Shown here in pieces: positions 18,617 to 27,186 of a stretch of 27,186 nucleotides of DNA. The DNA comes from Chloromonas sp. AAM2. Lineage: Eukaryota > Chlorophyta > Chlorophyceae > Chlamydomonadales > Chlamydomonadaceae. Each line of letters opens with the position of its first letter. The stretch's first letter is position 1. The stretch spans positions 4,991 through 32,176 of the forward strand of contig QAXH01005369.1 in the NCBI GenBank assembly GCA_004335635.1. The letters run 5' to 3'. Under the pieces are notes generated by a model. That model made no database searches. It was not told the origin of the DNA and was given only the letters and a program-made list of their open reading frames with translations. Position numbers and translations under genes: made by a program.

Positions 18617-21600
18617 CTGTTGTTGCCGGGTGCCAAGCCAAAGCCAGGCTTATGCTACACATGTCATGACAGCTGAAGCCGCAGCACTTCTTTATCAGTA
18701 CTTGAGCCCATTTCCGCCCACTTGCTACCGTGTTCAACACCGCAGCCCCTTCCCCCGTTGCCTGGGCCCATCCCCATTGCCTGAGATAACCAGGTGAGCC
18801 CACATGCACTGACGCTCGCAAGCCAAGCAAGAGACGAATCTGGGTACCAACAAACCCAGATGGAGAGCGAGCAGTTGATATTGCACGTACACCTGGCGCT
18901 TTGGTTGGACGCCCGTTGCCTATGAGCCCACCTGCAGTGGTGTGTGTCCTCGCATATCCAGGGCCTCCAAGGGAGCCCCCGCCCCCGCCAGGGCACGCAA
19001 GGCATCCAAGCGCCCCAATCGTGCACAAGCCTGCACCGGCATTCGAGGCACTGAATTCAATATCACCAAGGCCAAACCCACATTCAAGAGCAGTGCCTCC
19101 CTTGCCGCGATGACCTGTTGAGTAGCAACTGCCTGCGCCATGGTGAAAGTCTAAGCTGACCCGACGACATTGCTTTAAGGCTAGAAGTCAGACGCACTGA
19201 TCACGATCAGTCGATCATGATGTGCTGCACAGAAATGTGCTGCACCCTCCAGCCATGTGAATAAAGCAGGCCAAACAATCAAGGCAATCTGTACAATTGT
19301 AGGGGCATGATTTTGTACAATTGCCACGATTTTGCAGGCCTTTCTGTAACTTTGTAGGCAGCCAGAGAGGCTTGAAATGCCCCTTTTCAAACGTCTTGAA
19401 ACTTGTTTGTAAAACGATGTCTCCGAGTGCAGTACATGTAGGGTTTGGGCCAAGCACTACAGCCGGTGCCCACCTGCAGTGGCAGGTCGCCTGACTCGAG
19501 GTGAGGCAGCTCCGCCTGGAGCACGCCACTGTGCAGAGATACCCACACCTGCACACAACAACCACACCACAGTTTCTGCCCCACTTAACACAAGGGCATC
19601 ACCTGGAACAAGCATCACCGCCAAACCTGCTTATATATATGTGTTGCTTTCATCAGCGGGGCCCACACACACCGAGCGCGAAGCTGGACGAGGTTGGACA
19701 CCGTCCCAATCAACCCTGCTTTCATTGCCAAAGTGTGTATTCCTGATCATTGCTGCACCCGTCACCATCATGGCTGCAGGACTTTTTGCGCTCTGCGGTT
19801 TTCTGCCTGTGGTGGAAGCGACTCAGCTTGCTGCACACCTGCCAGACCAATCCATTATCTACCTGTATTGCCTCGCTGTCGTCTGACGCTATGTGCTGCA
19901 TCAGCAGCGCCAGCACTGGCTGTGCCTCTGTCAGCCTCAACTGAAGCTCCCGGATGCCCTCTGCACGTGTGCATACAAGGTTCCTAGCAAGCAACCAGTA
20001 CTAGTTACTAGTTGCAAGGTTACTTGCTAAAAAAAAAGAAGTTTGCCAGTTCTGGGACAGTTTATGGATGTTGTCACTGGTGGGATGGTTTATGGTGGGA
20101 TGGTTTATGGATGGTGTTGGGTTGGTCAAGTTTAGTGTGGTGTGAGACTGAGATGTGGCGGTGGGGTGTGAAATGGTAGACGACATGGTGCTGCCAGAAT
20201 TGGGCCAACTTGGTGTGTTCTGCCAACGGTGTGAATTTAAATTTACAAGCAACGCTGCTAGCAAGGTCACTGGCAGCGCACTGTGCGTTGTTGATACAAT
20301 GAATTGCATCAGAGAGCTGTGAGACCGCAGTAAGCAACAAGACGTGTGGTGCTGGTGCTGGTGCTGATGCTGATGGTAGAGTTCCTGGACGTTCTCTGCA
20401 TATCCTCCATAGCCTGCATGTCAACAAATGTTACTAGAACCACATCACGGTGTTTTAGAAACACGTCACATGCAGCAGTGAGTTTGGTTGTGTCCTGTGA
20501 TGGCTTGACTCGCGTCAGCAGATGAATGTTATGCACAGTTTCGCTGCTTTCTGTGGACACGTTCAGTTTTGCATGCTTTCTGTGGACACGTTCAGTTTTG
20601 CATGCTTTCTGTGGACACCTTCAGTTTTGCATGCTTTCTGTGGACACGTTCAGTTTTGCAAGCTATAACATCTGGCCTCTAAGAACCCAATTGAACCAGT
20701 GAAGTGACAGCATCTGCAGGCCATCTTCTGATGATCTTCTAAAGATAGCAGGCATGTAGCGCTACCAATCCGTTCCTAAGATCAGGTTGGATACCATCCT
20801 GGCCAAGTTGACACTTGCTGACAGTCCAAATGCATGCAATCACACATCCTTGAATGATGGAACTGACTGCACGCCCACGTCAGGACTATAGCACAACAGA
20901 CTTCGGCACTTAGTGCCAACCCCTGCATGCATATATACCAAGAACCTCAGTATGTACCGATAGCATGCAACCTTGTGACATTTGCCCACCCGGTGTTTGC
21001 CCAGTGGCCAGTGCCTCCGCTATCTCATCCAGTGAAATGGTGCTGCCTTGATCCCCTGACAGACACAGCAAACGGTACAGCTCCTGCGCCTTTTGCCGCA
21101 CGTCAGAGGACTTGCCCCTGTGCAGAGATGTGCAGAGATGTGCAGAGATGTCAGGAAGTGTTCCTGAGAGTGGTTTGCATCCTCCCTGGGGCATCACTGA
21201 CCACAACAATTACAGTTGTGAGCTGCAACTAGCGGGCTGCACCAGACTGTGAGGCTCATGAACCTGTTCTACCACGACACTTCTCCTCAGGCCTAGGGTA
21301 GGTCAGAGTGGTGCCCATTCCTTTTCTTGTCCTGTGAACAGATATACAGGCCTCAGTCCCAAACGTGGCCTGACCTACCTGCAGTCTACTGCACCCCGCT
21401 TGTGCACGGCAATGGCTCGCTCGTCACCAAGGCCTGAGGAAACGGCCTCAAGATCACGTGAGAAAACGTCCTCAACCAACCTGCACATGTCAGCACATGG
21501 TGGTGTGCTGTACCCCAGCTGATCCTGCAACACTGTAAAGGGGCCAGGCTAGAGGCACAGCAGGTGTGAAAACAAACGGAAGCGGGCCAATGCCAAATTA

Positions 21601-22546
21601 ACACTTGCCTCTACAGTACAAAGAGTCCGGCATGTGCAATTGTGCTCTTTGGGGTTCAGAATTTCCCGCTTGCCGCATACGTGCTCTGTGAGCAGCTGCC
21701 TGGTGGCAGGCAATGACTGCCCCCTCCACAGCACGTGCTCCTGTTGCTGATCTCTACAGCGCTGGGCTTCATCCGGTGACTCACTTGTGAATCCGAGCCC
21801 GCTGATGTTTGGTCAGCGAGGCTGAGAAGGCTATATGCGCGCCTGGGTCATGCGTAACGGCCCTGCATAGCCACAAGAGCCAGGGCTGCAAAGCTCCACT
21901 GCCCTGCATACATGCATGTGCCATGATAACCTTGATGTTATCTTCTGAACACGAATGACTACGTTGCGCCCCGCTGCCCTGCATGCATGTTCAATCAGTG
22001 TATCATGACCAGGCCTGTCCGACACAGGCTTCTCCTGATGTTATGAGTGTGCTGTACGTGCAAAGTTGATGCATGGTTTGTGTGGTTGCCAGCCTAGCCA
22101 AAAGGCAAGCCTGTAGGCCATCTCCAGTTCCTGGAAACTTTTCATTCGTCGGGTTAAGCAAGGGGAGAGGTTAAGCAGGCGCATGGACATTGCCCACCAA
22201 CCCCGTGTCCCTTGGACCGGGCTGACTGGTTGCAAACCCACATTTTGCCCTCTTGTATGCTATGCGCCGTGTGTGGTTATGCTCATGGATGTACCTGCAC
22301 AGTGACTGGATACTCGGATGTGTTGCTCGCACCAACTGGAGGGTCAGGACAGCCTGCGTGTGCAACCGATGCATGCTTGCGTTGAACAGCATGGCTTGTG
22401 CAGGAAGCGCACTTTCTTGCCGTGCAGCGGGTACCTGTCCAAAAGTCCGGCTCTTGGCAGGCGGTGTGCAGAACTGCCGGGAATGGCTGTTCATCCTCCT
22501 CCTCCAAGGTCACCCCTTTCCGTCTGCGACCTGCCTTGGTTGACAT
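18368..22546 (-). CDS. ankyrin-repeat protein gene (model incomplete in the middle)
   Basis: The chain from 21862 to the TAG at 18368 is phase-consistent: exons 21785-21862, 21379-21480, 20990-21117, 19863-19960, 19474-19548, 18932-19030, 18368-18616. It encodes AVTHDPGAHIAFSASLTKHQ, LVEDVFSRDLEAVSSGLGDE, KAQELYRLLCLSGDQGSTIS, GIRELQLRLTEAQPVLALLM, VWVSLHSGVLQAELPHLES, a full 33-residue ankyrin repeat, and a last exon with KTTPLIVADADIGIHSL and AEAVLLQLGALDPDEQAFPL. A likely first exon is 22435-22546 (MSTKAGRRRKGVTLEEE), followed by a possible exon at 22295-22353; joining them to 21862 needs an unidentified exon. A rival start is the ATG at 19141 with context CACCATGGCG. Ankyrin repeats mediate protein binding; no catalytic domain is seen. 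Confidence 0.65.
18932..19030 (-). CDS. ankyrin exon encoding exactly one 33-residue repeat
   Basis: 99 bp between CGGTGCAG and CAG/GTGGGC, phase 0. It encodes ACARLGRLDALRALAGAGAP then LEALDMRGHTPLQ, a canonical ankyrin repeat (hxAxxGxxxALxxLLxxGA, D-x-x-G-x-TPL). Reading stays open upstream to the ATG at 19141, so the acceptor is a choice. The exon-sized duplicate at 23302-23399 supports it. Confidence 0.7.
20029..20080 (+). repeat. dispersed repeat family R2, copy 2
   Basis: An A8 run, then GAAGTTTGCCAGTTCTGGGA, in the ankyrin intron between 19961 and 20989. It is followed by a GGGATGGTTTATGG direct repeat (20081-20110). Confidence 0.65.
20549..20662. repeat. 29-bp tandem repeat, four copies
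   Basis: TTTCTGTGGACACGTTCAGTTTTGCATGC (two pieces: TTTCTGTGGACACGTTCAG, TTTTGCATGC) repeats four times with one CACCTTC variant and a final TTTTGCAAGC. It lies in the same ankyrin intron. Confidence 0.9.
21121..21150. repeat. 10-bp triplet repeat forming a splice acceptor tract
   Basis: TGCAGAGATG three times. On the minus strand it reads CATCTCTGCA repeated, directly before the acceptor CAG of ankyrin exon 20990-21117, and supplies its pyrimidine tract. Confidence 0.85.
21286..21336 (-). repeat. dispersed repeat family R1, inverted copy
   Basis: The reverse complement reads AATGGGCACCACTCTGACC then TACCCTAGGCCTGAG, matching the R1 core, in the ankyrin intron between 21118 and 21378. Confidence 0.55.
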
Positions 22547-23006
22547 CTGATCGCGAGTACAACCAGGCAATGTAACAGCATGGGAGCGCCAATGCAGCGT
22601 TGATCAACGCCGGGACGCACATGCTTGCATCACATTCAAATGCGAATGACAGATTTGGTAATCAAATCTACAAGCAAGACATCACAACCTTGATGCATCC
22701 AACGAGATTGCGCTTCAGGTGCTATCCAGAGATAGCATGCGATCCCACTTTCAGCAAGAGTTTGATGTTTACAATAAACACTGCAATAACAACAGTCTCT
22801 GGTGAACCACTCTCAGCATACTAATTGTTTGAACAGAGTCGACAGTTAAAGCACCTCCAAGCACAGAATGCAAACTGTACTGCTCCTGCCACCTGTAATT
22901 CACACGCTTTCATCCAAATAAGCATCAATTAACCAAAGTGACGTCAGAGTGAGCGTAACGCTTTTGTGTGACAAATTTGACAAAAATTTGATGACTTGTG
23001 CGGGGC
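22547..23006. other. region upstream of the ankyrin gene
   Basis: No exon or RNA gene was recognised. The sequence is less GC-rich than its surroundings. It would hold the ankyrin promoter if the 22546 start is right. Confidence 0.4.
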
Positions 23007-23145
23007 GCTTAGGAAGGTGTCCTGTGCGGTGATAGCCATAAGGAACTCACCAGGCCTTGCTGGCGCGGCTAGAATCCCCCTTTACTAGCAGAAAATTGCT
23101 ATATGCATGGACGTGCTTCCTGGTGTGCACTCCCTCCCTGTAACT
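23007..23145 (+). repeat. dispersed repeat family R3, copy 2
   Basis: Aligns with 17478-17636, including the GTGTGCACTCCCTCC tail. It is followed within 160 bp by the copied ankyrin exon at 23302. Confidence 0.75.
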
Positions 23146-23301
23146 CGTAATGTAAGCCATCATATTTTCCCTCACATTTTTTCTCCCTTATCATCACCAC
23201 CCGCTTTTTTCTGCTTGACAGAAGACACAGGCGGTGCTTACACAGTCCGCTCACTGACAGATGATGGCGCAACGAACAGGACACTGCAGTGGTGTGTGGT
23301 C

Positions 23302-23399
23302 CTGCAGTGGTGTGTGTCCCCGCATATCCAGGGCCTTTAGCGAGCCCCCGCCCCCGCCAGGACACGCAAGGCATCCAAGCGCCCCAATCGTACACAAGC
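23302..23399 (-). pseudogene. frameshifted copy of the 33-residue ankyrin exon
   Basis: 98 bp matching 18932-19030 almost end to end. One base is lost near 23339 and a TAA arises there, so the frame is broken. The donor GTGGGC is replaced by GACCAC and the acceptor AG is lost (CGCGGG), so the similarity stops at about the exon boundaries. This is an exon-sized copy, not a functional exon. Confidence 0.8.
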
Positions 23400-23508
23400 C
23401 CGCGCCTGCCAAGCTGTGGCAATCGCGTCATGATTGCAGGTATGAGGCATTGTCATAAGTGTTGGCTGTCCACTGCAAGCACAAATCAGATGTCGTCAAG
23501 ATGTCATG

Positions 23509-23568
23509 AAAAAACGATGTTTGCCAGTTTTGGGACAATGCTTGTGTCTGGCACTGAAACCAGTGGCC
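23509..23568 (+). repeat. dispersed repeat family R2, copy 3
   Basis: An A6 run, then CGATGTTTGCCAGTTTTGGG and GGCACTGAAACCAGTGG, close to the tail of copy 1. Confidence 0.65.
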
Positions 23569-24286
23569 CGCTGCATGTTCGTATGCCACGGCTCAACCTT
23601 GTTTCCTAATCAGAACAGAAAAGAGAGCCAGTTGAACTGTCTCATCCACCAGAACTGGCTGCCCTGTGCTTTGACATCAGGATCAGCATTGCACACTGGC
23701 AACATCATTCAATGCTTGGTCAGATTCCCTGCCTCATTGGCATCCATCACGGGTATTCCTGTGTTTGGTTTGCAGCACCGCAGTATGGCAAAAGCAATGT
23801 AACAATGCAGTGTAGTAATGTGGCAATGAAATGTAAAGTCATGCTAGTCAACGTCAAGCAAGCTGCTCATCACCAGCATGCGTGAAACAGCGCAGAAAGT
23901 CTGATAATCCTGCTTGCAGGGTAGTGACTAGTGAGAGGAGATCACGGTGTTCCAGACAAGGCCTTCTGCTGTCAGACGCTCGCATGCAAGACATGCCTAT
24001 GAATATGTCTGTTTGTATCAGGGTAGCTGTCAAAGGGCACAGGATGCGATGTCTGCCACCGTGAGCAAGAAAGGAATAAGGCAAACAAACGCATGCCTCT
24101 TGGTAGGCGTTCCATCCTCGGTCCGGCTGGCGAGACTGTCTGACACAGTCTGGTGGTTGTGCGCTGCTCGCCCCGAATTCACACGTCACTGCTTCTGGTT
24201 GTCGCTCTTGTCGTTGCGTGGCATGTGTCGTTGTGGATACAAGTACAGTACTGTCCCTTTATCTGACCATATTCCATTACGCTATC

Positions 24287-24904
24287 CACGCGTCTGCCAA
24301 GATAATCGACGAATGCAAGACGAGTCAGGTGAGCAGGGTGCTCTCAAAGGTTCTTTTACACGTGAAAGGGGTGGACAGCGTTTTGGACAAGTTGTCACTG
24401 GTCTAGTAATACAAAAATCTAATAGAAATCTAGTAATAGAAAAATTTAATAGAAAATCAGAGATAAAAGTGGAATGTTAGCCCACCGCCACGTCCGATAT
24501 TGTCCAGCCAGGCACCTTGGCTGAGCACGCCAGCAACTGTCAAGACAAAATCAACTCATCATGTTTCATATGCCAAGTAAACAGATGCACGTGTTATGAT
24601 TTATGCAGGTGTGCTCTAATTGCCAGAGATCAGCACCTCTGTTGCAGCCATTGCAGACAGCGGATGGCAAGCGACCACATGCGGTGAGAGTGTGCCACCA
24701 CTGCCACACCGTGTGGGATCGCGACGTCAACGCAACATGAGATGCCTGCTGGAATGTGAGGCGGCTGGCCAGCAACGTCCACCAGCGCTGCGCAGACCGG
24801 TGGCACGGCGCAGGCGTGGCGCAGCTGAGGAGCTAGAGAAGCTGGAGGCCATTGCCCAGGGTGCGGCAATGGACGCTGCAATAGAGGACAATGCTGGCGG
24901 TTAA
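24287..24904 (+). pseudogene. Fanzor (eukaryotic TnpB-like RNA-guided nuclease) 3' part, frameshifted
   Basis: Exon A ends at 24328 with HASAKIIDECKTSQ and donor CAG/GTGAGC. Exon B starts at 24609 after TTTATGCAG with VCSNCQRSAPLLQPLQTADG, then KRPHAVRVCHHCHTVWDRD and VNA. Together they give the DE-x-x-TSQVCSxC segment, a CxxC...CxxC zinc ribbon and DRDVNA, the RuvC-III aspartate motif of TnpB/Fanzor proteins. Directly after VNA the frame hits TGA (24739-24741), but the next frame reads RNMRCLLECEAAGQQ, as expected after VNAA. A small deletion thus broke the gene. The Arg/Glu-rich tail ends at TAA 24902-24904. The upstream part (RuvC-I/II, wedge) was not recognised; a piece near 24031 (KGHRMRC) is only suggestive. 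By family: a transposon-borne nuclease guided by an omega RNA. Confidence 0.8.
24402..24460. repeat. AT-rich short repeat in the Fanzor intron
   Basis: AATCTAGTAATAGAAAAA-type phrases are repeated two to three times, far more AT-rich than the neighbourhood. It lies inside the presumed 280-bp intron 24329-24608. Confidence 0.6.
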
Positions 24905-24930
24905 GAGAGCCGTCATGGGGTATGAGTCCC

Positions 24931-24998
24931 CCTTACAAACGCAACCCTGAACACTGATCGAATCTTGGGCCGGTCGGAAATAGGGACTGTCACTGTAT
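24931..24998 (+). ncRNA. conserved Fanzor 3' block, candidate omega RNA / right end
   Basis: Just after the Fanzor stop, CCTTACA and then a 46-bp block (24953-24998) are shared with 7968-8038 behind the other Fanzor tail, although neither block is protein coding. Both end in CTGTCACTGTAT. In TnpB and Fanzor elements the guide RNA scaffold lies at and beyond the 3' end of the nuclease gene and finishes at the element's right end. The assignment as RNA is inference from position and conservation. Confidence 0.4.
24933..24937 (-). promoter_or_regulatory. candidate TGTAA polyadenylation signal
   Basis: TGTAA on the minus strand, 72 nt downstream of the Rad60-like stop codon. TGTAA is the usual poly(A) signal in chlamydomonadalean algae. 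It lies inside the Fanzor-derived block and the same pentamer is present in the other copy at 7970-7974. Confidence 0.45.
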
Positions 24999-25008
24999 AA
25001 CCCTTAAC

Positions 25009-26343
25009 TCACGCCTTCCAGTGCACATCCACAATGTCATTTTCATCAAAGCCGACATCCGCAATGGTCTGATCAGGCTCCATGCGGTCGCCATCAAACT
25101 TGAGATGGTACGCTTTGGGATCCTTGGGATGTTCCCATGTGGTCTGCTGGCCTGCCAAATGAAGAAAAACGGTCAGTAACCGCCCCATGGTGTCGCTAGG
25201 CTTGATCCTGATCTTGAACTCCCCATGCTTGTGCTTCAGCACCAGCTGCAGCTTCGCTTCCACCTCAGTAGACCCACAGCTGGCAAGTGCGGCTGCTTCA
25301 GCCGGCAGCTGTGGCTGAAGGTCCAGCGGCAGCTGTATTGATTGCTTCAGCGGTAGCGGTTGGAGTTTGTGCGTGCGTGTGGGCAGGCGAGGCACATAGG
25401 CAAGACCTGGGCTGGGATCCCCATCGTCTGCATCATCATTTTGCATGGCTTTCCATTCCTGAATCAGCCGCTGTGATCGTTCCAGGTTATCACGAGCCTC
25501 TTTGGAAAGCCCGGCAAGGCTGGCTGGATTCAAAGCACATGCGGACTGTGCTGATGCGTTACCGGTGCTGGGCTGTTGCTGGTTGTCTTTATGCGTTGAC
25601 TTGTGGGAGAAAGCTGATGCTTTGCTGGTGGGAGGGTGGGAGGGCCCTGCCTTCGGGTTCTCTTCGTCTTCGTCACTACTTAAAGTGTAGATGACCTGCA
25701 AGAGAGGAGCAAGGTGACCTGAACATGTTCAAAATGCCTTTAACAGTGCATGGGCAATCTGGTATGCTTGAGGCATGTAGACACATGGATGGGAGCCTCA
25801 CGTGCCGTGGGACAGCGGTGGTGCATGACACGGATAGTACAAACGCCGGGGCCAAATGCAATGCAATGCAGGTATCTGCACAAGACGAATGCGGAGATGG
25901 TGCATTCATTTGCAGCGGGACAAACATGCATGACCTGGTGATGCGCGGTGCATGGCATGCTGTCACAGGGCCTCAGCTACATGCAGTCTTCTGCGTGCGT
26001 CTAACAGCCTGCAATGCACCGCCTGCAAAGCGTCCTTGGCCTTCTCTGCATGCAGTCTTGATGTTGAGTGGATTGCCTGCTTTCCCTGCGCCTTCCCCCC
26101 TCCCCTGCCCCACCCAAGTGCTGAGTGACTCGCCTGGGGCTGACATGGTTTTGAACGAGTAGCTCTTGTTGCTTTGCTGGCCCCTCTGCCTCGTTTTCGG
26201 TTGGGCTTTTCGTCCGAGTCCACAGGCTGCTCATCACGTATTACCATCTCAGGCGAAGATTGAGCAGCTTCTTCTGTGCCCTGCAACCCATCGTCGCTGT
26301 CTTCTTCATAATCCCACAGGCTAGGTGCTGAAGCAAGAGCCAT
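25009..26343 (-). CDS. Rad60/ESC2/NIP45-like protein with SUMO-like domain, 298 aa
   Basis: Two exons, 26134-26343 and 25009-25695, 897 nt in one frame. Residues 1-70 (MALASAPSLWDYEEDSDDG) are acidic with a basic NLS-like run (NRKRGRGASKATRATRSK). Exon 2 opens with VIYTLSSDEDEE, a good SUMO-interacting motif. Residues about 115-215 are low complexity. Residues 219-298 form a ubiquitin/SUMO-like fold of the Rad60-SLD type: LQLVLKHKHGEFKIRIKPSD, KAYHLKFDGDRMEPDQTIAD, VGFDENDIVDVHW. Known family members act in the nucleus in SUMO-dependent genome stability; plant proteins with one C-terminal SLD and an acidic start are the closest match I recall. There is no diglycine end, so it is not conjugated. 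The intron uses donor CAG/GCGAGT (GC-AG). Confidence 0.85.
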
Positions 26344-26395
26344 AGAAAATTGACTCTAGTAACGGAGTGTCTTGCTCTTCTCCTGCACCGTCGCG

Positions 26396-26403
26396 TATTT
26401 AAA
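26396..26403 (-). promoter_or_regulatory. TATA-like box of the Rad60-like gene
   Basis: TTTAAATA on the minus strand, 53-60 bp upstream of the ATG at 26343. This spacing suits a short 5' UTR. Confidence 0.45.
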
Positions 26404-26466
26404 GTAAAGAACCAGGCAGCAAGGTGGCACTGCTGCAATACACAACAGCGTCACTGAACCCTGGAT

Positions 26467-26706
26467 TCAAACGCTTGTAACGCTTTCTGTTCCAAGGAGG
26501 TTGGTCAGCCAGCCTTTCTCTTTCCCTGGCTGTATTCGCAAATCAGCATCTGCGCGAATGTTTCTGTGCTTGCTGCGTATACTCATGGGTTGAGAAAGGG
26601 CTGCCCAGCCCATTTGGGAGAAGAACTGATGATAGTTGGTGCGATGAAAGTACCAGGCCATGTAGTCAGTGTCCAAACGCACGTCAGAGCCACGCAACCT
26701 AGTTAG
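26467..26706 (-). other. coding-looking open stretch of unknown identity
   Basis: On the minus strand the frame fused to the copied SNF2 fragment stays open: LTRLRGSDVRLDTDYMAWYF, HRTNYHQFFSQMGWAALSQP, RSKHRNIRADADLRIQPGKE, ending at 26467. The composition looks protein-like but I recognise no family. It may belong to a mobile element or a neighbouring gene. Confidence 0.35.
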
Positions 26707-26770
26707 GTGCAGAGATGCCCACTGGTGCAGCCGCTGGTCGATATCACCACCAACCACCGAGTCTGCACAG
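26707..26770 (-). pseudogene. captured fragment of the SNF2 exon
   Basis: 64 bp matching 3008-3071 at 59 positions, same strand. It encodes CADSVVGGDIDQRLHQWASLH against CADSVVDGDINHQLHQWASLH in the SNF2 exon (shown in parts: DSVVGGDIDQRLHQWASLH). The differences are mostly silent or conservative. It is followed directly by repeat R4. Confidence 0.8.
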
Positions 26771-26852
26771 CCACAGGCAGGGACACAGACCACACACAAC
26801 CCAGACCTGCAGGCCTCAGCAATAAAACCACTACCCTCTCTTCCTGGAGCAC
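26770..26852 (+). repeat. dispersed repeat family R4, copy 2
   Basis: Matches 17405-17450 in two blocks (GGGACACAGACCACACACAA and CTTCCTGGAGCA) separated by an insert with AATAAAACCA. Confidence 0.7.
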
Positions 26853-26890
26853 CAACCCTTCACACTTCGTCTCCAAACTGCCCCTGACAC

Positions 26891-26894
26891 TCTG

Positions 26895-26928
<34 letters not shown>

Positions 26929-26930
26929 TG
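26891..26930. repeat. (GA)n microsatellite
   Basis: GAGAGAGAGACAGAGAGAGAG-type run of about 20 dinucleotides. Confidence 0.95.
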
Positions 26931-27186
26931 CTTACAACCACGGTCCCCCCAGGGGGCAAGGCTGAGGGCCAAGGAGGGACACGCCGAAGGCGGCCGCGTG
27001 GAAGCCAGGCCATTCATCAACACACCGAAGCAACTCTGTACAGCGCATATTTTTAACTATTAACCCGACTGTGAATCTAAGGCGTGCACGCTCCAATACT
27101 GTGCACGACTGGAATGGACACACGGGGTCGGGCAGTTCACCATAGGCAGTTCAACCTTGATAACGAAACCTTACATACTCAACATA
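26931..27186. other. right-edge sequence without recognised features
   Basis: GC-rich then AT-richer DNA. I found no exon, RNA gene or repeat shared with the rest of the window. Confidence 0.4.

Noticed and set aside
22041..22241. Ankyrin exon reading ELEMAYRLAFWLG
   Set aside because: The acceptor is good, but no GT donor gives the two leftover bases needed by the exon at 21862; only a poor GCTTGC site would.

Overview
The window looks like nuclear DNA of a green alga, most likely a chlamydomonadalean chlorophyte. The basis is intron-dense genes with GTGAGT/GTGGGC donors, start contexts such as ACAACATGGCG and CACCATGGCG, a candidate TGTAA polyadenylation signal, many GC-rich minisatellites and dispersed repeats, and proteins closest to plant/algal families. 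No bacterial operon structure is present. Almost all listed open frames are shadows or single exons. I rebuilt gene models by hand from splice sites and reading phase.

Layout, left to right. 1-478 is an 18-bp minisatellite. 1001-5717 (minus) holds the central part of a large F-box/SNF2 helicase gene of the At3g54460 type: eight phase-consistent exons plus one tentative exon, covering the F-box, helicase motif I and the first part of a CW zinc finger. The rest of the helicase would lie beyond the left edge. 5718-8400 is mostly unassigned and contains a decayed Fanzor (eukaryotic TnpB) 3' tail at 7760-8038 and a degenerate ~95-bp tandem repeat. 8762-16538 (minus) is a complete 12-exon gene for a 762-residue leucine-rich-repeat protein. 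One of its introns carries a 12-bp CACGTG minisatellite.

17838-17915 (plus) is the most striking object: a circularly permuted tRNA-Gly(GCC) gene. The 3' half comes first, then a 7-nt spacer, then the 5' half, then a T10 Pol III terminator. 18368-22546 (minus) is an ankyrin-repeat gene with several well supported exons. 22999-24904 is mobile-element territory: shared repeats, a frameshifted copy of one ankyrin exon, and the 3' part of a Fanzor gene (two exons, zinc ribbon plus the DRDVNA catalytic region) broken by a frameshift. Its last conserved block ends about 10 bp from the stop codon of the next gene. 25009-26343 (minus) is a two-exon gene for a 298-residue Rad60/ESC2/NIP45-like protein with a C-terminal SUMO-like domain. 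26344-27186 has repeats and a captured fragment of the SNF2 exon.

The genes do not form a functional unit. What links the window is genome dynamics: exon fragments of the SNF2 and ankyrin genes reappear beside shared dispersed repeats, Fanzor remnants occur twice with a conserved 3' block, and three introns use GC-AG splice sites.
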